Shown piece by piece: positions 20,321 through 34,700 of a DNA stretch of 64,000 bases. The stretch comes from Isoperla grammatica (taxonomy: Eukaryota > Arthropoda > Insecta > Plecoptera > Perlodidae): the NCBI GenBank assembly GCA_945910005.1, contig OX246746.1, positions 21,961,095-22,025,094 of the forward strand. The letters are read 5' to 3'. The translations under genes were made by a program, and so were the position numbers. The notes under the pieces are model-generated. The model did no database searches. It was given only the letters and a program-made list of their open reading frames with translations, and had not been told where the DNA came from. How positions within the stretch are numbered: position 1 is the stretch's first letter; each line of letters starts with the position of its first letter.

Positions 20321-23300
20321 AACCTGAGCAGATAGTTGCTAAACAACATGGTATTAGATGGTTGCTATGCAACCCGTAGCAGATAGTTGCTATACAACAT
20401 GGTATTAGATGGTTGCTATGCGACAAGTAGCAGATGGTTGCTATACAACATGGTCTTAGATGGTTGCTGTGCAACACGTAGCAGATAGTTGCTGTACATT
20501 ATGGTTTAAGATGGTTGCTATGCAACACGTAGCAGATAGTTGCTATACAACATGGTATAAGATGGTTGCTATACACCATGGTTTAAGATGGTTGCTATGC
20601 CACACGTAGCAGAAAGTTGCTAAACAACATGGAATTAGATGGTTGCTATGCAACACGTAGCAGATAGTTGCTATACAACATGGTATAAGATGGTTGCTAT
20701 ACAACATGGTTTAAGATGGTTGCTAAACAACATGGTATTAGATGGTTGCAATGCAACACGTAGCAGATAGTTGCTATACAACATGGTATTAGATGGTTGC
20801 TATGCGACACGTAGCAGATGGTTGCTATACAACATGGTATTAGATGGTTGCTATGCAACACGTAGCAGATAGTTGCTATACATTATGGTTTAAGATGGTT
20901 GCTATGCAACACGTAGCAGATAGTTGCTATACAACATGGTATAAGATGGTTGCTATGAAACACGTAGCAGATAGTTGCTTTACAACATGGTATAAGATGG
21001 TTGCTATACAACATGGTTTAAGATGGTTGCTATGCCACACGTAGCAGATAGTTGCTAAACAACATGGTATTAGATGGTTGCTATGCAACACGTAGCAGAT
21101 AGTTGCTATACAACATGGTATTAGATGGTTGCTATGCGACACGTAGCAGATGGTTGCTATACAACATGGTAATAGATGGTTTCTATGCAACACGTAGAAG
21201 ATAGTTGCTATACAACATGGTATTAGATGGTTGCTATGCAACACGTAGCAGATAGTTGCTAAACAACATGGTATTAGATGGTTGCTATGCAACCCGTAGC
21301 AGATAGTTGCTATACAACATGGTATTAGATGGTTGCTATGCGACAAGTAGCAGATGGTTGCTATACAACATGGTCTTAGATGGTTGCTGTGCAACACGTA
21401 GCAGATAGTTGCTGTACATTATGGTTTAAGATGGTTGCTATGCAACACGTAGCAGATAGTTGCTATACAACATGGTATAAGATGGTTGCTATACAACACG
21501 TAGCAGATAGTTGCTTTACAACATGGTATAAGATGGTTGCTATACACCATGGTTTAAGATGGTTGCTATGCCACACGTAGCAGAAAGTTGCTAAACAACA
21601 TGGAATTAGATGGTTGCTATGCAACACGTAGCAGATAGTTGCTATACAACATGGTATTAGATGGTTGCTATGCGACACGTAGCAGATGGTTGCTATACAA
21701 CATGGTATTAGATGGTTGCTATGCAACACGTAACAAATAGTTGCTGTACAACATAGTATTAGATGGTTGCTATGCAACACGTAGCAGATAGTTGCTTTAC
21801 AACATGGTATAAGATGGTTGCTATACAACATGGTTTAAGATGGTTGCTATGCCACACGTAGCAGACAGTTGCTATACAACATGGTATTAGATGGTTGCTA
21901 TGCAAAACGTAGCAGATACTTGCTATACAACATGGTATTTGATGGTTGCTATGCAACACGTAGCAGATAGTTGCTATACAATATGGTATAAGATGGTTGC
22001 TATGCAACACGAAGCAGATAATTGCTAAACATTATGGTTTAAGATGGTTGCTATTCAACACGTAGCAGATAGTTGCAATACAACATGGTATAAGATGGTT
22101 GCTATGCAACACGTAGCAAATAGTTGCTATACAACATGGTATTAGATAATTGCTATGCAACACGTAGCAGATAGTTGCTTCACAACATGGTATAAGATGG
22201 TTGCTATACAACATGGTTTAAGATGGTTGCTATGCCACACGTAGCAGATAGTTGCTATACAACATGGTATAAGATGGTTGCTATGCAACACGTAGCAGAT
22301 AGTTGCTAAACAACATGGTATTAGATGGTTGCTATGCAACACGTAGCAGTTAGTTGCTATACAACATGGTATTAGATGATTGCTATACGACATGGTATTT
22401 GATGGTTGCTATGCGACACGTAGCAGATAGCTGCTATACGACATGGTATAAGATGGTTTCTATATGCAACATGGTATTACATGGTTGATATACAACTCGG
22501 TATTAGATGGTTGCTATGCAACACGTAGCAGATAGTTGCTATACAACATGGTATAAGATGGTTGCTATGCAACACGTAGCAGATAGTTGCTAAACAACAT
22601 GGTATTAGATGGTTGCTATGCAACCCGTAGCAGATAGTTGCTATACAACATGGTATTAGATGGTTGCTATGCGACAAGTAGCAGATGGTTGCTATACAAC
22701 ATGGTCTTAGATGGTTGCTGTGCAACACGTAGCAGATAGTTGCTGTACATTATGGTTTAAGATGGTTGCTATGCAACACGTAGCAGATAGTTGCTATACA
22801 ACATGGTATAAGATGGTTGCTATACACCATGGTTTAAGATGGTTGCTATGCCACACGTAGCAGAAAGTTGCTAAACAACATGGAATTAGATGGTTGCTAT
22901 GCAACACGTAGCAGATAGTTGCTATACAACATGGTATAAGATGGTTGCTATACAACATGGTTTAAGATGGTTGCTAAACAACATGGTATTAGATGGTTGC
23001 AATGCAACACGTAGCAGATAGTTGCTATACAACATGGTATTAGATGGTTGCTATGCGACACGTAGCAGATGGTTGCTATACAACATGGTATTAGATGGTT
23101 GCTATGCAACACGTAGCAGATAGTTGCTATACATTATGGTTTAAGATGGTTGCTATGCAACACGTAGCAGATAGTTGCTATACAACATGGTATAAGATGG
23201 TTGCTATGAAACACGTAGCAGATAGTTGCTTTACAACATGGTATAAGATGGTTGCTATACAACATGGTTTAAGATGGTTGCTATGCCACACGTAGCAGAT

Positions 23301-26300
23301 AGTTGCTAAACAACATGGTATTAGATGGTTGCTATGCAACACGTAGCAGATAGTTGCTATACAACATGGTATTAGATGGTTGCTATGCGACACGTAGCAG
23401 ATGGTTGCTATACAACATGGTAATAGATGGTTTCTATGCAACACGTAGAAGATAGTTGCTATACAACATGGTATTAGATGGTTGCTATGCAACACGTAGC
23501 AGATAGTTGCTAAACAACATGGTATTAGATGGTTGCTATGCAACCCGTAGCAGATAGTTGCTATACAACATGGTATTAGATGGTTGCTATGCGACAAGTA
23601 GCAGATGGTTGCTATACAACATGGTCTTAGATGGTTGCTGTGCAACACGTAGCAGATAGTTGCTGTACATTATGGTTTAAGATGGTTGCTATGCAACACG
23701 TAGCAGATAGTTGCTATACAACATGGTATAAGATGGTTGCTATACAACACGTAGCAGATAGTTGCTTTACAACATGGTATAAGATGGTTGCTATACACCA
23801 TGGTTTAAGATGGTTGCTATGCCACACGTAGCAGAAAGTTGCTAAACAACATGGAATTAGATGGTTGCTATGCAACACGTAGCAGATAGTTGCTATACAA
23901 CATGGTATTAGATGGTTGCTATGCGACACGTAGCAGATGGTTGCTATACAACATGGTATTAGATGGTTGCTATGCAACACGTAACAAATAGTTGCTGTAC
24001 AACATAGTATTAGATGGTTGCTATGCAACACGTAGCAGATAGTTGCTTTACAACATGGTATAAGATGGTTGCTATACAACATGGTTTAAGATGGTTGCTA
24101 TGCCACACGTAGCAGACAGTTGCTATACAACATGGTATTAGATGGTTGCTATGCAAAACGTAGCAGATAGTTGCTATACAACATGGTATTTGATGGTTGC
24201 TATGCAACACGTAGCAGATAGTTGCTATACAATATGGTATAAGATGGTTGCTATGCAACACGAAGCAGATAATTGCTAAACATTATGGTTTAAGATGGTT
24301 GCTATTCAACACGTAGCAGATAGTTGCAATACAACATGGTATAAGATGGTTGCTATGCAACACGTAGCAAATAGTTGCTATACAACATGGTATTAGATAA
24401 TTGCTATGCAACACGTAGCAGATAGTTGCTTCACAACATGGTATAAGATGGTTGCTATACAACATGGTTTAAGATGGTTGCTATGCCACACGTAGCAGAT
24501 AGTTGCTATACAACATGGTATAAGATGGTTGCTATGCAACACGTAGCAGATAGTTGCTAAACAACATGGTATTAGATGGTTGCTATGCAACACGTAGCAG
24601 TTAGTTGCTATACAACATGGTATTAGATGATTGCTATACGACATGGTATTTGATGGTTGCTATGCAACACGTAGCAGATAGCTGCTATACGACATGGTAT
24701 AAGATGGTTTCTATATGCAACATGGTATTACATGGTTGATATACAACTCGGTATAAGATGGTTGCTATGCAACACGTAGCAGATAGTTGCTATACAACAT
24801 GGTATAAGATGGTTGCTATGCAACACGTAGCAGATAGTTGCTAAACAACATGGTATTAGATGGTTGCTATGCAACCCGTAGCAGATAGTTGCTATACAAC
24901 ATGGTATTAGATGGTTGCTATGCGACAAGTAGCAGATGGTTGCTATACAACATGGTCTTAGATGGTTGCTGTGCAACACGTAGCAGATAGTTGCTGTACA
25001 TTATGGTTTAAGATGGTTGCTATGCAACACGTAGCAGATAGTTGCTATACAACATGGTATAAGATGGTTGCTATAGACCATGGTTTAAGATGGTTGCTAT
25101 GCCACACGTAGCAGAAAGTTGCTAAACAACATGGAATTAGATGGTTGCTATGCAACACGTAGCAGATAGTTGCTATACAACATGGTATAAGATGGTTGCT
25201 ATACAACATGGTTTAAGATGGTTGCTAAACAACATGGTATTAGATGGTTGCAATGCAACACGTAGCAGATAGTTGCTATACAACATGGTATTAGATGGTT
25301 GCTATGCGACACGTAGCAGATGGTTGCTATACAACATGGTATTAGATGGTTGCTATGCAACACGTAGCAGATAGTTGCTATACAACATGGTATAAGATGG
25401 TTGCTATGAAACACGTAGCAGATAGTTGCTATACAACATGGTATAAGATGGTTGCTATACAACATGGTTTAAGATGGTTGCTATGCCACACGTAGCAGAT
25501 AGTTGCTAAACAACATGGTATTAGATGGTTGCTATGCAACACGTAGCAGATAGTTGCTATACAACATGGTATTAGATGGTTGCTATTCGACACGTAGCAG
25601 ATGGTTGCTATACAACATGGTAATAGATGGTTTCTATGCAACACGTAGAAGATAGTTGCTATACAACATGGTATTAGATGGTTGCTATGCAACACGTAGC
25701 AGATAGTTGCTAAACAACATGGTATTAGATGGTTGCTATGCAACCCGTAGCAGATAGTTGCTATACAACATGGTATTAGATGGTTGCTATGCGACAAGTA
25801 GCAGATGGTTGCTATACAACATGGTCTTAGATGGTTGCTGTGCAACACGTAGCAGATAGTTGCTGTACATTATGGTTTAAGATGGTTGCTATGCAACACG
25901 TAGCAGATAGTTGCTATACAACATGGTATAAGATGGTTGCTATACAACACGTAGCAGATAGTTGCTTTACAACATGGTATAAGATGGTTGCTATACACCA
26001 TGGTTTAAGATGGTTGCTATGCCACACGTAGCAGAAAGTTGCTAAACAACATGGAATTAGATGGTTGCTATGCAACACGTAGCAGATAGTTGCTATACAA
26101 CATGGTATTAGATGGTTGCTATGCGACACGTAGCAGATGGTTGCTATACAACATGGTATTAGATGGTTGCTATGCAACACGTAACAAATAGTTGCTGTAC
26201 AACATAGTATTAGATGGTTGCTATGCAACACGTAGCAGATAGTTGCTTTACAACATGGTATAAGATGGTTGCTATACAACATGGTTTAAGATGGTTGCTA

Positions 26301-26950
26301 TGCCACACGTAGCAGACAGTTGCTATACAACATGGTATTAGATGGTTGCTATGCAAAACGTAGCAGATAGTTGCTATACAACATGGTATTTGATGGTTGC
26401 TATGCATCACGTAGCAGATAGTTGCTATACAATATGGTATAAGATGGTTGCTATGCAACACGAAGCAGATAATTGCTAAACATTATGGTTTAAGATGGTT
26501 GCTATTCAACACGTAGCAGATAGTTGCAATACAACATGGTATAAGATGGTTGCTATGCAACACGTAGCAAATAGTTGCTATACAACATGGTATTAGATAA
26601 TTGCTATGCAACACGTAGCAGATAGTTGCTTCACAACATGGTATAAGATGGTTGCTATACAACATGGTTTAAGATGGTTGCTATGCCACACGTAGCAGAT
26701 AGTTGATATACAACATGGTATAAGATGGTTGCTATGCAACACGTAGCAGATAGTTGCTAAACAACATGGTATTAGATGGTTGCTATGCAACACGTAGCAG
26801 TTAGTTGCTATACAACATGGTATTAGATGATTGCTATACGACATGGTATTTGATGGTTGCTATGCGACACGTAGCAGATAGCTGCTATACGACATGGTAT
26901 AAGATGGTTTCTATATGCAACATGGTATTACATGGTTGATATACAACTCG
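20321..26950. repeat. Higher-order-repeat cluster 1 (three units)
   Basis: The marker variant set located at 22142, 24393 and 26593 gives unit lengths of 2,251 and 2,200 bp. The 51-bp shortfall in the last unit equals one dimer. The cluster starts at the AACCTGAGCA junction and ends about 335 bp after the last marker, where a different variant order begins (26928). Confidence 0.85.
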
Positions 26951-29900
26951 GTATAAGATGGTTGCTATGCAACACGTAGCAGATAGTTGCTATACAACAT
27001 GGTATTAGATGGTTGCTATGCAACACGTAGCAGATAGTTGCTATACAACATGGTATTAGATGGTTGCTATGTAACACGTAGCAGATAGTTGCTATACAAC
27101 ATGGTAATAGATGGTTGCCATGCAACACGTAGCAGATAGTTGCTTTACAACATGGAATAAGCTGCTTGCTATGCAACACGTAGCAGACAGTTGCTATAAA
27201 CATGGTATAAGCTGGTTTCTATGCAACACGTAGCAATTAGTCGCTATACGACAAGGTATTAGATGGTTTCTATGCGACATGGTATTAGATGGTTGCTATG
27301 CAACACGTGGCAAATAGTTGCTATACAACATGGAATTAGATAGTTGCTATGCGACACGTAGCAGATAGTTGCTATACAACATGGTATTAGATGGTTGCTA
27401 TGCAATACGTATCAGATAGTTGCTATTTATTATGGTTTAAGATGGTTGCTATGCAACACGTAGCAGATAGTTGCTATACAACATGGTATAAGATGGTTGC
27501 TATACAACATGGTTTAAGATGGTTGCTATGCAACACGTAGCAGATGGTTGCTATGCGACACGTAGCAGATGGTTGCTGTACAACATAGTATTAGATGGTT
27601 GCTATGCAACACGTAGCAGATAGTTGCTAAACAACATGGGATTAGATGGTTGCTATGCAACACGTAGCAGATAGTTGCTATACAACATGGTATTAGATGG
27701 TTGCTATGCGACACGTAGCAGATGGTTGCTATACAACATGGTATTAGATGGTTGCTATGCAACACGTAGCAGATAGTTGCTATACATTATGGTTTAAGAT
27801 GGTTGCTATGCAACACGTAGCAGATAGTTGCTATACAACATGGTATAAGATGGTTGCTATGAAACACGTAGCAGATAGTTGCTTTACAACATGGTATAAG
27901 ATGGTTGCTATACAACATGGTTTAAGATGGTTGCTATGCCACACGTAGCAGATAGTTGCTAAACAACATGGTATTAGATGGTTGCTATGCAACACGTAGC
28001 AGATAGTTGCTATACAACATGGTATTAGATGGTTGCTATGCGACACGTAGCAGATGGTTGCTATACTGCATAATATTAGATGGTTGCTATGCAACACGTA
28101 GCAGATAGTTGCTATACGTTATGGTTTAAGATGGTTGCTATGCAACACGTAGCAGATAGTTGCTTTACAACATGGTATAAGATGGTTGCTATGCAACACG
28201 TGGCAGATAGTTGCTATACAACATGGTATTAGATGGTTGCTATGCAACACGTAGCAGATGGTTGCTATGCAACACGTAACAGATGGTTGCTATACGACTA
28301 GGTATTAGATGGTTGCTATGCGACATGGTATTAGATAAATGCTATGCAACACGGAGCAGATGGTTGCTATACAACATGCTATTAGATGGTTGCTATCCGA
28401 CATGGTATTAGATGGTTGCTATGCAACACGTAGCAGATGGTTGCTATACGACATGGTATTAGATGGTTTCTATGGGACATGGTATTAGATGGTTGCTTGC
28501 ATAACGTAGCAGATGGTTGCTATACAACATAGTATTAGATGGTTTCTATGCAACATGTAGCAAATAGTTGCTATACCACATGGTATACAATGGTTTCTAT
28601 GCGACATGGTATTAGATAAATGCTATGCAACACGGAGCAGATGGTTGCTATACAACATGCTATTAGATGGTTGCTATCCGACATGGTATTAGGTGGTTGC
28701 TATGCAACACGTAGCAGATGGTTGCTATACGACATGGTATTAGATGGTTTCTATGGGACATGGTATTAGATGGTTGCTTGCATAACGTAGCAGATGGTTG
28801 CTATACAACATAGTATTAGATGGTTTCTATGCGACATGTAGCAGATAGTTGCTATGCAACATGGAATAAGATGGTTGCTATGCAACACGTAGCAGATTGT
28901 TGCTATAAGACATGGTATTTGATGGTTTCTATGTGACACGTAGCAGAAAGTTGCTTTTCGGAATGGTATTAGATGGTTGCTATGCAACATGGTATTAGAT
29001 GGTTGCTATGCGACACGTAGCAGATGGTTGCTATACAACATGGTATTAGATGGTTGCTATGCAACACGTAGCAGATAGTTGCTATACAACATGGTATTAG
29101 ATGGTTGCTATGCAACACGTAGCAGATAGTTGCTAAACAACATGGTATTAGATGGTGGCTATGCGACACGTAGCAGATGGTTGCTATACAACATGGTATA
29201 AGATGGTTGCTATGCAACACGTAGCAGATAGTTGCTATACAATTATGGTTTAAGATGGTTGCTATGCAACACGTAGCAGATAGTTGCTATACTACATGGT
29301 ATAAGATGGTTGCTATGCAACACGTAGCAGATAGTTGCTTAACAACATGGTATAAGATGGTTGCTATACAACATGGTTTAAGATGGTTGCTATGCCACAC
29401 GTAGCAGATAGTTGCTAAACAACATGGTATTAGTTGGTTGCTATGCAACACGTAGCAGATAGTTGCTATACAACATGATATTAGATGGTTGCTATGCGAC
29501 ACGTAGCAGATGGTTGCTATACAACATGGTATTAGATGGTTGCTATGCCACACGTAGAAGATAGTTGCTATACATTATGGTTTAAGATGGTTGCTATGCA
29601 ACACGTAGCAGATAGTTGCTATAGAATATGGTATAAAATGGTTGCTAAGCAACACGTGGCAAAAAGCTGCTATACAACATGGTATTAGATAGTTGCTATG
29701 CAACACGTAGCAGATAGTTGCTATACAACAAAGTATAAGATGGTTGATATACAACATGGTATAAGATGGTTGCTATGCAACACGTAGCAGATAGTTGCTA
29801 TACAACATGGTATTAGATGGTTGCTATGCAACACGTAGCAGATAGTTGCTATACAACATGGTATTAGATGGTTGCTATGTAACACGTAGCAGATAGTTGC

Positions 29901-31762
29901 TTTCCAACATGGTAATAGATGGTTGCCATGCAACACGTAGCAGATAGTTGCTATACAACATATAATAAGCTGCTTGCTATGCAACACGTAGCGGATAGTT
30001 GCTATAAACATGGTATTAGATGGTTGCTATGCAACACGTAGCAGATAGTTGCTATACAACATGGTATTAGATGGTTGCTATGCAACACGTAGCAGATGGT
30101 TGCTATGCAACACGTAACAGATGGTTGCTATACGACATGGTATTAGATGGTTGCTATGCGACACGTAGCAGATGGTTGCTATACAACATGGTATAAGATG
30201 GTTGCTATGCAACACGTAGCAGATAGTTGCTATACAACATGGTATAAGATGGTTGCTATGCAACACGTAGCAAATAGTTGCTATACAACATGGTATTAGA
30301 TGGTTGCTATGCAACACGTAGCAGATAGTTGCTTTACAACATGGTATAAGATGGTTGCTATACAACATGGTTTAAGATGGTTGCTATGCACACGTAGCAG
30401 ATAGTTGCTATACAACATGGTATTAGATGGTTGCTATGCAACACGTAGCAGATAGTTGCTATACAACATGGTATAAGATAGTTGCTATGCAACACGTAGC
30501 AGATAGTTGCTAAACAACATGGTATTAGATGGTTGCTATGCAACACGTAGCAGATAGTTGCTATACAACATGTATTAGATGGTTGCTATGCAACACGTAG
30601 CAGATAGTTGCTTTACAACATGGTATAAGATGGTTGCTATACAACATGGTTTACAATGGTTGCTATGCCACACGTAGCAGATAGTTGCTAAACAACATGG
30701 TATTAGATGGTTGCTATGCAACACGTAGCAGATAGTTGCTATACAACATGATATTAGATGGTTGCTTTGCGACACGTAGCAGATGGTTGCTATACAACAT
30801 GGTATAAGATGGTTGCTATGCAACACGTAGCAGATAGTTGCTATACATTATGGTTTAAGATGGTTGTTATGCAACACGTAGCAGATAGTTGCTATAGAAT
30901 ATGGTATAAGATGGTTGCTATGTCACACGTAGCAGATAGTTGCTATACAACATGGTATTAGATGGTTGCTATGCAACACGTAGCAGATAGTTGCTATACA
31001 ACAAAGTATAAGATGGTTGATATACAACATGGTATAAGATGGTTGCTATGCAACACGTAGCAGATAGTTGCTATACAACATGGTATTAGATGGTTGCTAT
31101 GTAACACGTAGCAGATAGTTGCTTTCCAACATGGTAATAGATGGTTGCCATGCAACACGTAGCAGATAGTTGCTATACAACATGGAGTAAGCTGCTTGCT
31201 ATGCAACACGTAGCAGATAGTTGCTATAAACATGGTATTAGATGGTTGCTATGCAACACGTAGCAGATAGTTGCTATACAACATGGTTAGATGGTTGCTA
31301 TGCAACACGTAACAGATGGTTGCTATACGACATGGTATTAGATGGTTGCTATGCGACACGGTATTAGATGGTTGCTATGCAACACGTAGCAGATAGTTGC
31401 TATACATTATGGTTTAAGATGGTTGCTATGCAACACGTAGCAGATAGTTGCTAAACAACATGGTATAAGATGGTTGCTATGCAACACGTAGCAAATAGTT
31501 GCTATACAACATGGTATTAGATGGTTGCTATGCAACACGTAGCAGATAGTTGCTTTACAACATGGTATAAGATGGTTGGTATACAACATGATTTAAGATG
31601 GTTGCTATGCCCACGTAGCAGATAGTTGCTATAAAACATGGTATTAGATGGTTGCTATGCAACACGTAGCAGATAGTTGCTATACAACATGGTATTAGAT
31701 GGTTGCTATGCAACACGTAGCAGATAGTTGCTATACAACATGGTATAAGATGGTTGCTATGC
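26951..31762. repeat. Satellite spacer between clusters 1 and 2
   Basis: It holds the cluster-end variant set (to ~28.1 kb), then a second copy of the degenerate left-edge-like sequence (28.3-28.9 kb, including GATAAATGC words) and block S (28.7-31.76 kb). The presence of edge-type sequence in the array interior shows that the border itself was duplicated. Confidence 0.8.
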
Positions 31763-34700
31763 AACCTGAGCAGATAGTTGCTAAACAACATGGTATTAGA
31801 TGGTTGCTATGCAACCCGTAGCAGATAGTTGCTATACAACATGGTATTAGATGGTTGCTATGCGACAAGTAGCAGATGGTTGCTATACAACATGGTCTTA
31901 GATGGTTGCTGTGCAACACGTAGCAGATAGTTGCTGTACATTATGGTTTAAGATGGTTGCTATGCAACACGTAGCAGATAGTTGCTATACAACATGGTAT
32001 AAGATGGTTGCTATACACCATGGTTTAAGATGGTTGCTATGCCACACGTAGCAGAAAGTTGCTAAACAACATGGAATTAGATGGTTGCTATGCAACACGT
32101 AGCAGATAGTTGCTATACAACATGGTATAAGATGGTTGCTATACAACATGGTTTAAGATGGTTGCTAAACAACATGGTATTAGATGGTTGCAATGCAACA
32201 CGTAGCAGATAGTTGCTATACAACATGGTATTAGATGGTTGCTATGCGACAAGTAGCAGATGGTTGCTATACAACATGGTCTTAGATGGTTGCTGTGCAA
32301 CACGTAGCAGATAGTTGCTGTACATTATGGTTTAAGATGGTTGCTATGCAACACGTAGCAGATAGTTGCTATACAACATGGTATAAGATGGTTGCTATAC
32401 AACACGTAGCAGATAGTTGCTTTACAACATGGTATAAGATGGTTGCTATACACCATGGTTTAAGATGGTTGCTATGCCACACGTAGCAGAAAGTTGCTAA
32501 ACAACATGGAATTAGATGGTTGCTATGCAACACGTAGCAGATAGTTGCTATACAACATGGTATTAGATGGTTGCTATGCGACACGTAGCAGATGGTTGCT
32601 ATACAACATGGTATTAGATGGTTGCTATGCAACACGTAACAAATAGTTGCTGTACAACATAGTATTAGATGGTTGCTATGCAACACGTAGCAGATAGTTG
32701 CTTTACAACATGGTATAAGATGGTTGCTATACAACATGGTTTAAGATGGTTGCTATGCCACACGTAGCAGACAGTTGCTATACAACATGGTATTAGATGG
32801 TTGCTATGCAAAACGTAGCAGATAGTTGCTATACAACATGGTATTTGATGGTTGCTATGCAACACGTAGCAGATAGTTGCTATACAATATGGTATAAGAT
32901 GGTTGCTATGCAACACGAAGCAGATAATTGCTAAACATTATGGTTTAAGATGGTTGCTATTCAACACGTAGCAGATAGTTGCAATACAACATGGTATAAG
33001 ATGGTTGCTATGCAACACGTAGCAAATAGTTGCTATACAACATGGTATTAGATAATTGCTATGCAACACGTAGCAGATAGTTGCTTCACAACATGGTATA
33101 AGATGGTTGCTATACAACATGGTTTAAGATGGTTGCTATGCCACACGTAGCAGATAGTTGCTATACAACATGGTATAAGATGGTTGCTATGCAACACGTA
33201 GCAGATAGTTGCTAAACAACATGGTATTAGATGGTTGCTATGCAACACGTAGCAGTTAGTTGCTATACAACATGGTATTAGATGATTGCTATACGACATG
33301 GTATTTGATGGTTGCTATGCGACACGTAGCAGATAGCTGCTATACGACATGGTATAAGATGGTTTCTATATGCAACATGGTATTACATGGTTGATATACA
33401 ACTCGGTATTAGATGGTTGCTATGCAACACGTAGCAGATAGTTGCTATACAACATGGTATAAGATGGTTGCTATGCAACACGTAGCAGATAGTTGCTAAA
33501 CAACATGGTATTAGATGGTTGCTATGCAACCCGTAGCAGATAGTTGCTATACAACATGGTATTAGATGGTTGCTATGCGACAAGTAGCAGATGGTTGCTA
33601 TACAACATGGTCTTAGATGGTTGCTGTGCAACACGTAGCAGATAGTTGCTGTACATTATGGTTTAAGATGGTTGCTATGCAACACGTAGCAGATAGTTGC
33701 TATACACCATGGTTAAAGATGGTTGCTATGCCACACGTAGCAGAAAGTTGCTAAACAACATGGAATTAGATGGTTGCTATGCAACACGTAGCAGATAGTT
33801 GCTATACAACATGGTATAAGATGGTTGCTATACAACATGGTTTAAGATGGTTGCTAAACAACATGGTATTAGATGGTTGCAATGCAACACGTAGCAGATA
33901 GTTGCTATACAACATGGTATTAGATGGTTGCTATGCGACACGTAGCAGATGGTTGCTATACAACATGGTATTAGATGGTTGCTATGCAACACGTAGCAGA
34001 TAGTTGCTATACATTATGGTTTAAGATGGTTGCTATGCAACACGTAGCAGATAGTTGCTATACAACATGGTATAAGATGGTTGCTATGAAACACGTAGCA
34101 GATAGTTGCTTTACAACATGGTATAAGATGGTTGCTATACAACATGGTTTAAGATGGTTGCTATGCCACACGTAGCAGATAGTTGCTAAACAACATGGTA
34201 TTAGATGGTTGCTATGCAACACGTAGCAGATAGTTGCTATACAACATGGTATTAGATGGTTGCTATGCGACACGTAGCAGATGGTTGCTATACAACATGG
34301 TAATAGATGGTTTCTATGCAACACGTAGAAGATAGTTGCTATACAACATGGTATTAGATGGTTGCTATGCAACACGTAGCAGATAGTTGCTAAACAACAT
34401 GGTATTAGATGGTTGCTATGCAACCCGTAGCAGATAGTTGCTATACAACATGGTATTAGATGGTTGCTATACACCATGGTTTAAGATGGTTGCTATGCCA
34501 CACGTAGCAGAAAGTTGCTAAACAACATGGAATTAGATGGTTGCTATGCAACACGTAGCAGATAGTTGCTATACAACATGGTATTAGATGGTTGCTATGC
34601 GACACGTAGCAGATGGTTGCTATACAACATGGTATTAGATGGTTGCTATGCAACACGTAACAAATAGTTGCTGTACAACATAGTATTAGATGGTTGCTAT

